Source: Branchiostoma floridae (Eukaryota > Chordata > Leptocardii > Amphioxiformes > Branchiostomatidae). Taken from it: DNA of 64,000 bases. Made by a program: the position numbers and the translations under genes. The stretch is from the NCBI RefSeq assembly GCF_000003815.2, contig NC_049979.1, positions 7,321,018 through 7,385,017 on the forward strand. The letters run 5' to 3'. This document shows positions 49,401 through 54,075 of the stretch, piece after piece. The notes beneath the pieces were generated by a model that ran no database searches, had not been told where the DNA came from, and saw only the letters and a program-made list of their open reading frames with translations. Within the stretch, counting starts at the first letter, position 1. Each line of letters starts with the position of its first letter.

Positions 49401-51744
49401 GGAAAGTGACATTGAACTGTCCGACTAAGGGCCTTCTTTAATGTCTGCCATGAATGACAGGTCATACAGAAAAAACTATATCTAATGTACCTCACCGGAG
49501 AAAAACTGGATGCACAATGATGATGAACAAGTAGGAAGTGACAGCTACAGACCTGACATATTGATTTTTTTTAAGCATAGATTAAAGCATTTGAAGAGGC
49601 TCATGGTAAAATGTGTAGTAAATGCCCTTTCTTTTAAATGCTGATGCATTATTGAGTACCATCTTAAGGTTAGAAATTACATGTACTTGCAAATAGCACA
49701 CTTTTCGAAAGAATTTCAAGACATGTCTTAAGCACTTTTGGTTGTTTCTGTCTTAGCAACCAAGTTGCAATGTTGTTGACAATGGTAAAACAAAAGTTTA
49801 CACAAGTGAAATAGGCCGAATGTGGGAAAATACACACTGTACATGTACTGTATATCAAAATGTAAATCTTCAATGATAAGAAACATTGTAATTTTTGGCC
49901 TTTTATTTGGAAGAAAAAATTTTTAAGTAGTGATGTTAACATGCATATTGTACAATACAGAGTAACTCAACTGATTGTATTTCTAATCCTTTTTGTCTCA
50001 AAGTCTTCTGCTGTTTCTAATTGTAGCCTGAGGTACATATTCTAAATACCAAGCGTTTCATAGTAATGGTATCATTTTTGCCATTTGTGCTTAAGTAAAC
50101 ATTGGTCTGGTGCTTTTAACGAAGAGTTGCATGTTTTGTACTCTTGGTACATTAATCCTATCAATACAAATGTCTGTTATTCTTGAAAAGGTCAGCCGCT
50201 ACTCTTTCTAGCTTCTATGTCATGGTTAATATTAGGACGACAAATACATTTGTGTCACAGTTGATATCTTGGATTATAGAACAAATACTCCTCTGAGGTT
50301 GTCAGATCTTTGCATTCACATATTTTTCGAATAAGTGGCTACTCTTTTGAGTTTGTGGGTAATATTTGGAGTGCAAGTGTGAGTCTCAATTATGTGTCAA
50401 AGTTGATACATGTATATTGATTTATATGGGCAAATACTACTCCTTTGACTTTTTACATCTGAATTTCATGGAATACATCTCCCAGGCAGGTGTACACAAT
50501 ATCTATCACAGTAACATACATGTAGTGTGCATGAACTATTATAATATTGAACTGTGCTACAAATATAACCAAACTAGCCTTCAGAGCTTATTGATGTCAG
50601 CACAAAAGCTCTGAGGGCTTCACAAAGAGCAGTTTAATATAGTCATATAGTCGTAATTAAAATTGGTACCAGTCATTTAAAGCCAGTTTCACTCATTTCC
50701 TTTGATTGTTGATAATTTTTTAATAATTACAGAATGTACTTGTACATTAATTAGTAGCAAGCATTTTCTTCCCTTGTGTGTGTGGTAAATAGAGCCAAAG
50801 CACTCCTTTGACTTTGAACTGATCTCTTAAGGCACATGCAAAAGTACAAACGCAATGTTTCAAAATGTGCGTAGTAATTGGCAAAGACGTACTTGAAATA
50901 GCACAGAGAGGTCTGGTGTGTGCTATCATTCACAATGAATATACATCAAATGGTACTTGTTCCACGAAAAACATTTTATGTTCTCTGATTCAAGTCAGAT
51001 GGTCTTTGATGAATCCCTTCTCTGATCTGCTGCTCTAATTCTAAAGTGGCTTCTTGGCTGAGTGTAATTCTGTGTCATTCATATTTTCTTTGCAATGTGT
51101 ATACTAGTCATACTGCTCATGAATACATTGCATGCATGTATTAAGCTATTTTATTTGTTGGGCTGACCTGACAATATTGCCTTGGAAATAAATATTCAGT
51201 ATTTTACAAGAGTGGCATTAAATTCTTCCTTTAATATCTTTTTATTTATTGTGCCAATATCTCCTCTACCCCCACATTCTTTTCAATCTGACCCTTAACA
51301 GCATCCAACCCTTAACAATTGTCATCCTCGACAGATTTACAACACAGAGATCTTAAAGAAACCTCTGTTGACTTACAGTGAAGGTTTGTTCATAATGAAT
51401 ATGAAACACTGTGTTATATTTGGTCTATTCCATAATTCTGTGTAAGTTAATGCTCAAGAGTTGGATCATGCATGTACATGAAGCTGAAGTCTCTTAAGCC
51501 ATTGTGTAACATCAAAACAGATAGCACTATATTGTATACCAACCAACTATCATGTTTCATATAGAAAGTCATCAACAACTCTACTTTAAGTCAGTTACCA
51601 ACTTACCTTGGCAACCCCCTCTGAGTTGGAGACAAAGTTGATGAAGCTGATGTTCACCATGTCAGGCCCATACACAACTGTGACCGTTTTGTTCTCCACA
51701 GGAATATCTGGGGGACCAAACTGCACCATCTCCTTCAGCTTGTC
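10783..51744 (-). CDS. PLCB1: Phospholipase C-beta gene (multi-exon, 5' end missing)
   Basis: Phosphoinositide-specific phospholipase C-beta hydrolyses PIP2 to IP3 and diacylglycerol at the plasma membrane downstream of Gq and G-beta-gamma. I assembled 31 minus-strand exons by translation, homology to the family and GT-AG sites; total about 3.5 kb of coding sequence, against roughly 1200 residues for vertebrate family members. Order: PH end, EF hands, X box (SSHNTYL, CVELDCW, ITHG, LSFENH all visible), acidic linker, Y box (SSNYIPQ, FWNAGCQ), C2, Gq-binding helices (ALANPI), coiled-coil C-terminal domain, stop, C terminus GTSL. Missing: the first 80-90 residues, part of the X box lost in gaps at 42612-43140 and 41125-41224. 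A one-base frame break lies in the exon at 42509. Sequence is nearest PLCB1/PLCB3; for an invertebrate it is best read as the co-ortholog of PLCB1/2/3. Family assignment is near certain, paralogue name less so. Confidence 0.95.
11336..11422 (-). CDS. PLCB1: PLC-beta exon: C-terminal coiled coil
   Basis: 29 codons, phase 0: [20 protein letters not shown] then EAISKEEEK. Acceptor tcacag, donor gtgagg. Confidence 0.9.
11854..12007 (-). CDS. PLCB1: PLC-beta exon: C-terminal coiled coil
   Basis: 51 codons: [20 protein letters not shown], then [20 protein letters not shown]. Very basic and acidic helix; in the family such Lys/Arg-rich faces bind membrane. Acceptor ctacag, donor gtcaga. Confidence 0.9.
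12505..12581 (-). CDS. PLCB1: PLC-beta exon: C-terminal coiled coil
   Basis: Encodes [20 protein letters not shown] then KEIHD. Acceptor ttgcag, donor gtaagt. Confidence 0.87.
13100..13198 (-). CDS. PLCB1: PLC-beta exon: C-terminal coiled coil
   Basis: 33 codons, phase 0: [20 protein letters not shown] then [13 protein letters not shown]. Helical, alternating charged and hydrophobic residues. Acceptor caccag, donor gtgagc. Confidence 0.87.
13620..13692 (-). CDS. PLCB1: PLC-beta exon: C-terminal coiled coil
   Basis: Encodes [20 protein letters not shown] then YEQQ. Acceptor ctgcag, donor gtaaga; the split Gly codon fits both neighbours. Confidence 0.88.
13930..14060 (-). CDS. PLCB1: PLC-beta exon: C-terminal coiled coil
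   Basis: Encodes [20 protein letters not shown] and a Lys/Ala-rich helix ending [11 protein letters not shown]. Acceptor ccatag, donor gtgagt. A Harbinger-like foldback element starts about 25 bases upstream of the acceptor. Confidence 0.88.
14086..14394. mobile_element. Harbinger-like foldback MITE (family B), copy 1
   Basis: A 309 bp imperfect palindrome with ends aggtggggtcacac / gtgtgaccccacct flanked by TTA on both sides (14083-14085 and 14395-14397). A 3 bp TTA/TAA duplication is the signature of PIF/Harbinger transposons. The core (gagttagctgac ... gctaactc) is also palindromic. It sits in a PLC intron about 25 bases from an exon. Confidence 0.75.
14574..14639 (-). CDS. PLCB1: PLC-beta exon: C-terminal coiled coil
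   Basis: 22 codons, phase 0: [20 protein letters not shown]. Charged heptad-like helix, as in the membrane- and Gq-binding distal domain. Acceptor ttccag, donor gtgagc. Contained within a larger open frame that also spans intronic minisatellite. Confidence 0.87.
14745..14872 (+). repeat. AATG/AAAC-type minisatellite
   Basis: Degenerate short tandem repeat of aatgaat, aaacaa and gaaag units in a PLC intron. It produces spurious low-complexity open frames on the minus strand. Confidence 0.8.
14895..15043 (-). CDS. PLCB1: PLC-beta exon: linker to C-terminal domain
   Basis: Encodes a Ser-rich stretch, then [15 protein letters not shown]. The TIQELKQLK motif corresponds to (T)IEELKQQK that begins the distal C-terminal helical domain of PLCB1. 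Acceptor ctgcag, donor gtgaac. Confidence 0.9.
15458..15695 (-). CDS. PLCB1: PLC-beta exon: Ser/Thr-rich linker after C2
   Basis: 79 codons rich in Ser, Thr, Gly and Pro (for example [20 protein letters not shown]), the flexible tether between the catalytic core and distal C-terminal domain. Poorly conserved in the family; called by open frame, phase, acceptor ttacag and donor gtaggg. Confidence 0.87.
16054..16136 (-). CDS. PLCB1: PLC-beta exon: Gq-binding helix-turn-helix
   Basis: Encodes [20 protein letters not shown] then QQLEALME. In PLC-beta3 the Leu-x-Asn-Pro-Ile turn just after C2 is the main contact with activated G-alpha-q; the same L-x-N-P-I is present here (ALANPI). Acceptor gtccag, donor gtgtgg. 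This supports conserved Gq coupling. Confidence 0.93.
16381..16422 (+). repeat. (TA)n microsatellite
   Basis: About 20 uninterrupted TA units in a PLC intron. Confidence 0.97.
16635..16739 (-). CDS. PLCB1: PLC-beta exon: end of C2 domain
   Basis: Encodes [20 protein letters not shown] and [15 protein letters not shown]. YRHVxLRNExNQPLxLPxxFV is the last C2 strand pair. Acceptor gtatag, donor gtcggt. Confidence 0.95.
16740..18081. other. PLC intron with X-box-like motifs
   Basis: No gene. Around 17150-17230 a slightly GC-richer patch holds gttgccaaggaaac and gtcatggaaac, resembling RFX X-box sites, and a gtgacgtgcgt sequence. Function is speculative. Confidence 0.3.
18082..18181 (-). CDS. 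PLCB1: PLC-beta exon: C2 domain
   Basis: Encodes [20 protein letters not shown] and [14 protein letters not shown], matching PLCB1 almost residue for residue around [11 protein letters not shown]. Acceptor gtccag, donor gtaggg. Confidence 0.95.
18271..18431 (-). repeat. Repeat family C, copy 1 (hammerhead-like core)
   Basis: About 160 bp that matches 43618-43785 in the opposite orientation. On the minus strand 18417-18391 reads CTGAAGA, a weakly paired segment, then GAAAC, again the hammerhead core order, followed by ggtttggccgacagg. Diverged copies suggest an old dispersed element. Confidence 0.65.
18698..18862 (-). CDS. PLCB1: PLC-beta exon: C2 domain
   Basis: 55 codons, phase 0 both ends: [35 protein letters not shown], and [14 protein letters not shown]. 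This is the core C2 beta sandwich. Acceptor ttgtag, donor gtagga. Confidence 0.95.
19028..19056 (+). repeat. (ATGT)n microsatellite
   Basis: About six to seven tgta units in a PLC intron. Confidence 0.9.
19385..19539 (-). CDS. PLCB1: PLC-beta exon: end of Y box, start of C2
   Basis: Encodes [36 protein letters not shown] and [11 protein letters not shown]. GYxLKPxFMRR closes the barrel and the last strand enters the C2 domain. Acceptor ctatag, donor gtaaat. Confidence 0.95.
19888..19939 (-). CDS. PLCB1: PLC-beta exon: Y box, short
   Basis: 52 bp encoding [17 protein letters not shown], the most conserved string of the Y box. Acceptor ctgcag, donor gtaagg. It lies immediately after the 10.8 kb intron. 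Confidence 0.95.
21080..21290. promoter_or_regulatory. GC-richer intronic patch with a CRE palindrome
   Basis: Within AT-rich intron, this patch contains ctgacgtcaatgacctg, i.e. a full CRE (TGACGTCA) next to a TGACCT half-site. It may be an enhancer or alternative promoter; no exon is evident. Confidence 0.25.
22776..22990. mobile_element. Foldback MITE family A, copy
   Basis: Imperfect palindrome. The left arm begins gctagttcacctttatc and the right arm ends gataaaggt-type sequence; inner arms carry caagtcgacagacggtgatt and its complement-like accatccgttgacttgat, separated by an A/T-rich centre with attttgaatattg-like sequence. No coding capacity. Confidence 0.8.
23465..23698. mobile_element. 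Foldback MITE family A, copy
   Basis: Begins gtaacgctagttaacc and ends ggtgaattagcattaac, with the same internal order as other copies (ttgggatgtcaagt ... acttgatatcc). It generates two overlapping open frames on opposite strands that are not genes. Confidence 0.85.
24534..24811 (+). repeat. Direct repeat flanking the LINE, left copy
   Basis: About 280 bp matching 28682-28979. The best part includes ttgatgttgctcttgctgc and gacaaacgctaacaggactg. It is either an older dispersed repeat present twice or a local duplication. Confidence 0.8.
25610..28188 (-). mobile_element. 5'-truncated non-LTR retrotransposon (CR1/jockey-like)
   Basis: A minus-strand LINE whose open frame starts inside the endonuclease domain and whose 3' end (about 25610-25640) carries aataaa followed by short tcaaa/tcaat repeats, a LINE-type tail. 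Truncation falls at about 28188, just before [12 protein letters not shown], where full-length elements have the endonuclease GDFN motif. The 3' UTR is about 190 bp. I could not identify a target duplication. Confidence 0.85.
25800..28187 (-). CDS. LINE ORF2 fragment: endonuclease end plus reverse transcriptase
   Basis: Open through about 795 codons without a stop (first Met of the largest frame at 28046). In order: the end of the AP endonuclease ([15 protein letters not shown], then GNSDHAVI with the catalytic SDH); [24 protein letters not shown]; motif [14 protein letters not shown]; motif [15 protein letters not shown]; motif C CFADDTSL, carrying the catalytic Asp pair; then a C-terminal region ending [10 protein letters not shown]. 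Clade is CR1/jockey-like. The intact RT frame suggests fairly recent insertion, but the missing 5' end means it cannot move by itself. Confidence 0.93.
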   Translation of the reverse strand, partial: FSFLPGIDTPTNKYHASLVDIIERYGLYQCQHQPTRCTPTCQSTLDLMILSDPSRIDDMSTLAPVGNSDHAVITCRLNLSIPTVHPTRKHVWYYNRADFDVFRSELSKINWNSCMHGSIDERWNSWKAKFLNVAKNTIPNKNIKATAPRKPWVTSELLEAIQHKTELYKTFKSSPSNENWKSYTKAKNRLTKDLHQAEAGYYAAVSERLKTAEGARQFWSVLKQATGKGKSAIPALSANGSVVAKDKDKAELLNDIFVNVTSEATHPDCTRRLPRFTNKELNTIVVAVEEVERTLQTLQSNKAPGPDGISNRLLKEAAPIICASLCELFNFSLSTGQFPLEWKRCNISPVYKKGDRTNPSNYRPIALLSTVPKVLERLVHNHLYAYLMNNNLINVNQSGFKKGDGTVLQLMRLVDEWAKSIDDPNIACTAAVFLDVRRAFDTVWHDGLTYKLSRYGVKGALNMWVADYLTGRQQRVVINGVASSWGHTKAGVPQGSILGPLLFLVYINDIKDLPCSSNINCFADDTSLSKSGPTAQEVASTTNTDLQHVSTWFVDWGLELHPDKCKVMCIKSPRSKVQLPTIYIAGQIVEQVPFYTHLGTTIHQTLRWTEHVQTTSNKARRTLGFLWKLRGKLSWEALEMAYNTMVRPKLEYASVLLGDLASSSSKMLERVHYQAACLVTGAARRTPSSVVMQELGWDSLATRRHSQSMVLMYKLVNGLVPPHLQPLIPTTRGEHRTTRLRLRNSTHLHIPRCRTQTYQSSFIPHASRLWNDLPQAIKQAGSLRLFKRRLANWTD
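28682..28979 (+). repeat. Direct repeat flanking the LINE, right copy
   Basis: Matches 24534-24811 in the same orientation. It differs by an extra 18 bases (taaccaaaatataacaag) near its right end. Confidence 0.8.
30070..30297. mobile_element. Foldback MITE family A, copy
   Basis: Left arm gtaagttcactttcatcc, internal atatcaagtcgacagat and cattgacttgatatcc, right end ggtgaactacaagtagcgttac (in two parts). Diverged but colinear with the other copies. Confidence 0.75.
30768..30840 (-). CDS. PLCB1: PLC-beta exon: Y box, substrate-binding segment
   Basis: Encodes [20 protein letters not shown] then YIPQ. The SRIYP(K/R)GTR-x-DSSNY motif carries Ser and Arg residues that contact the inositol phosphates. 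Acceptor ctccag, donor gtcagt. The 10.8 kb intron with the LINE follows. Confidence 0.95.
31263..31347 (-). CDS. PLCB1: PLC-beta exon: Y box
   Basis: Encodes [20 protein letters not shown] then EFPVEFV. Acceptor ttccag, donor gtatcc (weak at +5). Split codons join to both neighbours in frame. Confidence 0.93.
32030..32220. mobile_element. Foldback element, about 190 bp (family D)
   Basis: Long inverted repeat: left arm agccccctttacaaatcaag ... gctctaaactacaaggagg; right arm is its near complement (cctccttgtaatttagagc ... cttgatttgtaaagggggct). A loop of about 45 bases lies between. Single copy in this window; it is intronic and has no coding capacity. Confidence 0.8.
32301..32397 (-). CDS. 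PLCB1: PLC-beta exon: start of Y box
   Basis: Encodes [20 protein letters not shown] then [11 protein letters not shown], very close to the PLCB1 sequence that begins the Y half of the TIM barrel. Acceptor acatag, donor gtaagt. Confidence 0.95.
33925..34660 (+). repeat. Dispersed repeat with hairpin head and octamer-rich tail
   Basis: Starts with a hairpin (tacctccat/atggaggta), then a (gtct)/(gt) microsatellite and unique-looking sequence, and ends in attatgcaaat / atttgcataat stretches similar to those at 61.9-62.6 kb. I recall related sequence being common in amphioxus DNA, but cannot verify that here. Confidence 0.55.
36541..36675 (-). mobile_element. LINE 3' fragment (C terminus of ORF plus tail)
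   Basis: On the minus strand a short frame reads [20 protein letters not shown], then [12 protein letters not shown] and stop, followed by tandem taaag units. This resembles the last residues of a LINE endonuclease/reverse transcriptase ORF with its microsatellite tail; everything upstream is missing. It is a different family from the element at 25.6-28.2 kb. Confidence 0.55.
36727..36905 (-). CDS. PLCB1: PLC-beta exon: X-Y linker, acidic stretch
   Basis: Encodes a Pro/Ala/Thr-rich start, then [20 protein letters not shown] followed by a basic [12 protein letters not shown]. The acidic run matches the PLC-beta linker. Acceptor ctccag lies only about 30 bases from a foldback element in the intron; donor gtaatg. 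Confidence 0.9.
36937..37148. mobile_element. Foldback MITE family A, copy beside an exon
   Basis: Starts gttaacgcgagttgacc and ends ggtgaactagcgttac. It lies about 30 bases from the acceptor of the acidic-linker exon, so it sits where a branch point is expected. Confidence 0.75.
37730..37975. repeat. Repeat with paired CCAAT/ATTGG and duplicated motif
   Basis: Contains ggtgtcataacacctgg and ggtgtcataacgcctgg in tandem, a related gcgtcataacc on the right, and inverted gaccaatcagaag / cttctgattggtc. Probably a degenerate foldback element. Confidence 0.45.
37986..38171 (-). CDS. PLCB1: PLC-beta exon: X-Y linker, first part
   Basis: 61 codons of low-complexity acidic sequence (for example [20 protein letters not shown]), as expected for the disordered autoinhibitory X-Y linker that covers the active site in PLC enzymes. 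Sequence is not conserved, so the call rests on frame, phase, acceptor (ttttag) and donor (gtgagt) and position. Confidence 0.85.
38911..38998 (-). CDS. PLCB1: PLC-beta exon: end of X box
   Basis: Encodes [20 protein letters not shown] then [14 protein letters not shown][13 protein letters not shown] is the standard end of the X box and the start of the basic and acidic linker. Acceptor tttccag, donor gtaaag. Confidence 0.95.
39050..39105 (-). repeat. Small dispersed repeat (copy of 54000-54075)
   Basis: Contains atagaatacaac and gtattctgtatcacccacggg; the complement of the latter part, with atacagaatac and gttgtattctat, recurs at about 54040-54075. Confidence 0.5.
40239..40468. mobile_element. 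Foldback MITE family A, copy
   Basis: Left arm gtagttcactattacccg, internal aacttgatatcccaaaatac, right end gataaaggtgaactatcaat. Colinear with the other copies. Confidence 0.8.
41125..41224. other. Assembly gap (100 N)
   Basis: Exactly 100 N, probably a placeholder of unknown true length. It likely hides one PLC X-box exon. Confidence 0.95.
41225..41232 (-). CDS. PLCB1: Possible start of a PLC-beta X-box exon running into a gap
   Basis: An acceptor-like ttcagtctacag precedes eight bases at the right edge of the 100-N gap. They would continue the split Ser codon of the previous exon in frame. The family needs about 35 residues here (the K-x-A-x-Y-C / FGD segment) that I cannot find elsewhere, so the gap is the likely home. 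Only the edge is visible. Confidence 0.35.
41737..41816 (-). CDS. PLCB1: PLC-beta exon: X box, catalytic Glu
   Basis: Encodes [20 protein letters not shown] followed by SFENHC; the Glu of FENH is an active-site calcium ligand. Acceptor ccccag, donor gtgagt. A four-copy 20 bp tandem repeat begins about 20 bases upstream of the acceptor. Confidence 0.94.
41838..41919 (+). repeat. 20 bp tandem repeat, four copies, at a splice acceptor
   Basis: Unit ttgttaatagcacagtgtag repeated four times, the last two with one base changed (gaag). On the minus strand it lies about 20-100 bases upstream of the acceptor at 41817, so it overlaps the probable branch-point region of that PLC intron. Confidence 0.95.
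42509..42611 (-). CDS. PLCB1: PLC-beta exon: X box, truncated by gap, frame break
   Basis: The 5' part is lost in the N run at 42612-43140. The readable part holds CRCVELDCW (catalytic/calcium-binding Glu and Asp) in one frame and [21 protein letters not shown]-type sequence (second catalytic His in ITHG) in another. The two frames meet at about 42570-42577, where one base is missing between the Trp codon and the expected Asp-Gly. Donor gtggat. Sequence error next to the gap is the simplest explanation. Confidence 0.9.
42612..43140. other. Assembly gap (529 N)
   Basis: A sized gap hiding the 5' part of the PLC exon at 42509-42611 and perhaps its acceptor. Confidence 0.95.
43540..43620 (-). 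repeat. tRNA-derived SINE-like segment
   Basis: On the minus strand, tagcctagtggttagcga resembles a tRNA A box and agttcaaatcttggc a B box, at tRNA-like spacing. No acceptor stem pairs, so it is more likely a SINE head than a working tRNA. Confidence 0.5.
43618..43785 (+). repeat. Repeat family C, copy 2
   Basis: Inverted relative to 18271-18431. Contains ctgaagaagctgtacatag then caaaac at 43639-43663 (a degraded version of the CTGAAGA...GAAAC core), ggccgacaggctgaat, and ends near tcttgaggaatgaatccac. Confidence 0.65.
43837..43983 (-). CDS. PLCB1: PLC-beta exon: start of catalytic X box
   Basis: Encodes [16 protein letters not shown], then [20 protein letters not shown]. The His-Asn of SSHNTYL are the first catalytic histidine and a calcium ligand of the TIM barrel. 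Acceptor ttttcag, donor gtggga. Confidence 0.96.
43984..46707. other. 2.7 kb PLC intron
   Basis: AT-rich with short unsupported frames. It carries one end of a 45 bp motif (46450-46495) that recurs inverted at 56034-56080. No gene seen. Confidence 0.5.
46450..46495 (-). repeat. Short repeat related to 56034-56080
   Basis: The minus strand reads agaaatgtggccacaataaa and ggaccactatagagaaaa, closely matching the plus strand at 56034-56080. A further ggccgctatagacaggt lies just to the right. Confidence 0.6.
46708..46871 (-). CDS. PLCB1: PLC-beta exon: last EF hand
   Basis: Encodes [16 protein letters not shown], then [14 protein letters not shown] and [23 protein letters not shown] is an almost invariant PLC-beta sequence. 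The loop after YP seems about one residue shorter than in vertebrate PLCB1. The donor gttgga is weak (T at +3, no GTRAGT), but it is the only one giving the correct join KGHLSVDG. Confidence 0.94.
47214..47444. mobile_element. Foldback MITE family A, copy
   Basis: Begins gctaacgttagttcacc, ends gtgaactagcgctac. Internal order as in the other copies, with atgatatccctaaataccct in the right arm. Confidence 0.85.
47782..47882 (-). CDS. PLCB1: PLC-beta exon: EF-hand region
   Basis: Encodes [18 protein letters not shown] and [13 protein letters not shown]. The CPRPE(L/I)D motif is typical of PLC-beta. Acceptor tcccag; the donor gtgagt is used after the first two bases of the last Val codon. Confidence 0.93.
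48552..48636 (-). CDS. PLCB1: PLC-beta exon: EF-hand region
   Basis: Encodes NVIKLFS then [16 protein letters not shown], which closely resembles the PLCB1 EF-hand segment. Acceptor tttcag, donor gtaagg. The split Asn codon joins cleanly to the preceding exon. Confidence 0.92.
48776..48832 (-). CDS. PLCB1: PLC-beta exon: PH to EF-hand link
   Basis: 57 bp, starts one base into a codon and ends two bases into the next. Encodes [18 protein letters not shown], matching the family's first EF-hand segment. Acceptor ccccag, donor gtgagt. Confidence 0.9.
49077..49156 (-). CDS. PLCB1: PLC-beta exon: PH C-terminal helix
   Basis: Encodes [19 protein letters not shown] and NLKK, the helix closing the PH domain. 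Two overlapping donors are possible (gtgtat or gtatgt two bases later); the second is chosen because it joins in frame to the next exon as KKVYAKL. Confidence 0.88.
49157..51606. other. 2.4 kb PLC intron
   Basis: AT-rich, with a (tg)n/(g)n microsatellite at about 49276-49303. No gene or mobile element recognised. Confidence 0.5.
51607..51744 (-). CDS. PLCB1: PLC-beta exon: end of PH domain
   Basis: 46 codons, phase 0 at both ends, acceptor ttacag before and donor gtaagt after. It encodes KLKEMVQFG followed by the family hallmark [12 protein letters not shown], the last beta strands of the PH domain. This is the most 5' exon I can recognise; vertebrate proteins have some 80-90 residues before this point. 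Confidence 0.93.
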
Positions 51745-53408
51745 CTGTAAGAAAAATGAAGAAGTAAAATATCTGATTCCTTCGGGAATGCAGTCTGATG
51801 CCTCAATGATGTCTCTATTTAAAGTTATCTTGAACACTGCATCAGAACTGACATTGCATAGTAATACTTACCCTGTTGAAACCTTTGTGCTTTTTAGTAG
51901 CCGTAGATATACCACATGTCAGACTAAATTTTGGATAATTTCTGCTGAGTCAGTCAAAATAATTTCTTGAATGCATAAAACATGCAATAATACTTTCGAA
52001 ATGGTTCAGGACATGTTTGTAATCCACTGTATATTTTACTTGATGGTAGGATAGCAAAATACTTTTTGTAAGGTATGTTTTCCATAATTGTAAAAAAGCA
52101 CATTGGGAAGTTTAGAGATACTTATCAGACTAAACACAGTCCATGCAACATTAACATTAAGCTTTATTGTCTCCACAGTTAGCATTAGGAGATAAAAATG
52201 TCTGTAAGTTAATACATGTAGCATAACATCCAACAATAGCACCAACATAAGCCAGGCATTCATATGAATAACACACATGTACATTTACGAAATCTAGGAT
52301 AAGGCATTTTGCCATAGTTATACTGTTCTATAGCTTTGTGTAAGTTTTGAGGAGTTACTCATGGTTTGATAGCTGAACATGCTTGCTAAGAGGCTCAAAA
52401 TACATTTCTGGTCGGTACATATTTCCAGCTAGAGGTTTCAAATGGAAATGCATATAAATGCCTCTGTGTCCTGTATACAGACAGAGCAAACAATGAAGGG
52501 TTAGAGTCATGCTTGTTACATGATGCAATTGATCCTAAACTACTAAGGTTCAGAGATTCTACAGTACAGAGATTCTACAGTAATTGACAGAGAGTGTTGT
52601 GAGCTGTAGTATTGAGTCATCTGGTCACCAAGGTGGCCCATGCACTGCTGACAGTGTCTACCACTCTCATCTAGATCGTTCACTAAACAGCTAAAGCAAT
52701 AATGCATCCACATATTGTAGTCCTTGTTATTCGATGCATGCTTGACTTCACCAGAAATCAAGCTATTGTACTCTTGCATTGCTACATCAAGCACTACATA
52801 CTGCTTGCTAGAAGCCAGAGATGAAGCGAGGTGAGAATGTTGTGACATACTCACTTTGGGCAGATTTGCCAGGTACTTATGCATGCAAAAAAACATACAG
52901 CGTTAGTAGTTATCCTTGTAACTGTGTGCCTATATTGCAAGCATGTCTTGCATAACAACTTTGTTGTAAAATAACTATGATTCCATGGTTGGACAAATCC
53001 ATGCAAGCGAGACTTGTGGTCAGACACAGCACCTACGTCTGTACATGAGCCGGCATGAACAGTGAATACAACAACAAATGTTAAAGGAAGCAAATGTCAT
53101 ACAATACAAGTCATGTAAATACAACATTCGCTTCCTTTCATGTAACCTTACAAGGGAAGATAATTGACACATACTTGGGAGGATAACACCTTGTGATATT
53201 CGGAATATTGAAACCTCTTTTTATGCACACTTAAAAATCATGCATTATCTTAAGAAATTTTGAAACAATGCTTTATCAGCATAAACCAAAACTCAGCCAA
53301 ATCATACAAATATACTGGTTAATGGTTATAGTTCCAATATCACAAAGCATGTGGCAAAGTTTGCAGCAGAGCATCACAGAAACATCACAAGGCACAAGTC
53401 CATACAAC

Positions 53409-53508
53409 NNNNNNNNNNNNNNNNNNNNNNNNNNNNNNNNNNNNNNNNNNNNNNNNNNNNNNNNNNNNNNNNNNNNNNNNNNNNNNNNNNNNNNNNNNNN
53501 NNNNNNNN
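53409..53508. other. Assembly gap (100 N)
   Basis: Placeholder gap of unknown length in the 5' region of the PLC gene. Confidence 0.95.
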
Positions 53509-53999
53509 AAGGAAGAGCAAATTTGACAGAGAATTTCTGGCTACCTTTCAACTTGACCATGCTGCTGAGGACACTTTAAAAGTTTAATGACGTCCTCAGA
53601 AATTGTCCACAGCTGGTACAGAAATGTTTCGCAGATGTCTATACTGACAAGAGCTTAACCCATACCCCAAAGCAAGCTGTTCTGGTTCTGGTTCATAGTC
53701 TGCAAACTCCTTGCTGCTGTTTACAGTTATTCATCTATTTATCTATTAATATTGATATGATAAAATTCATTATTGGCAAACTTCATTATTGCGTGCATGT
53801 CTGCATGAATTTTCTTCAAGCGATTGGCTTGATTGCTCTAAAAAAAACAGCCCGCCACAACTGCTATGATGTAAAACTTTACTGCTGGGGTATAAATAAA
53901 AATGGCGAAAAAAATGGCGGCATGTGTTTCATTTTGCCCGTTCAACTGTGGATCAGGGCTATCATGCTCTTTTTCATACTTTCACACCAGTTGTAGGTC

Positions 54000-54075
54000 A
54001 CCAATAGAAATGGGTCCTGGCCCTCCCCGGGTCGTACCTCAGGCAATACAGAATACCCCCATGTTGTATTCTATG
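54000..54075 (+). repeat. Small dispersed repeat (copy of 39050-39105)
   Basis: Reads ccccgggtcgtacctcaggc and atacagaataccc, then gttgtattctatg, matching the complement of 39050-39105. Confidence 0.5.

Noticed and set aside
52543-52896. 117-codon minus-strand frame with several Cys and His
   Set aside because: Considered as a missing PLC N-terminal exon or zinc-binding protein, but it matches no PLC segment and has no clear Cys spacing or splice sites.
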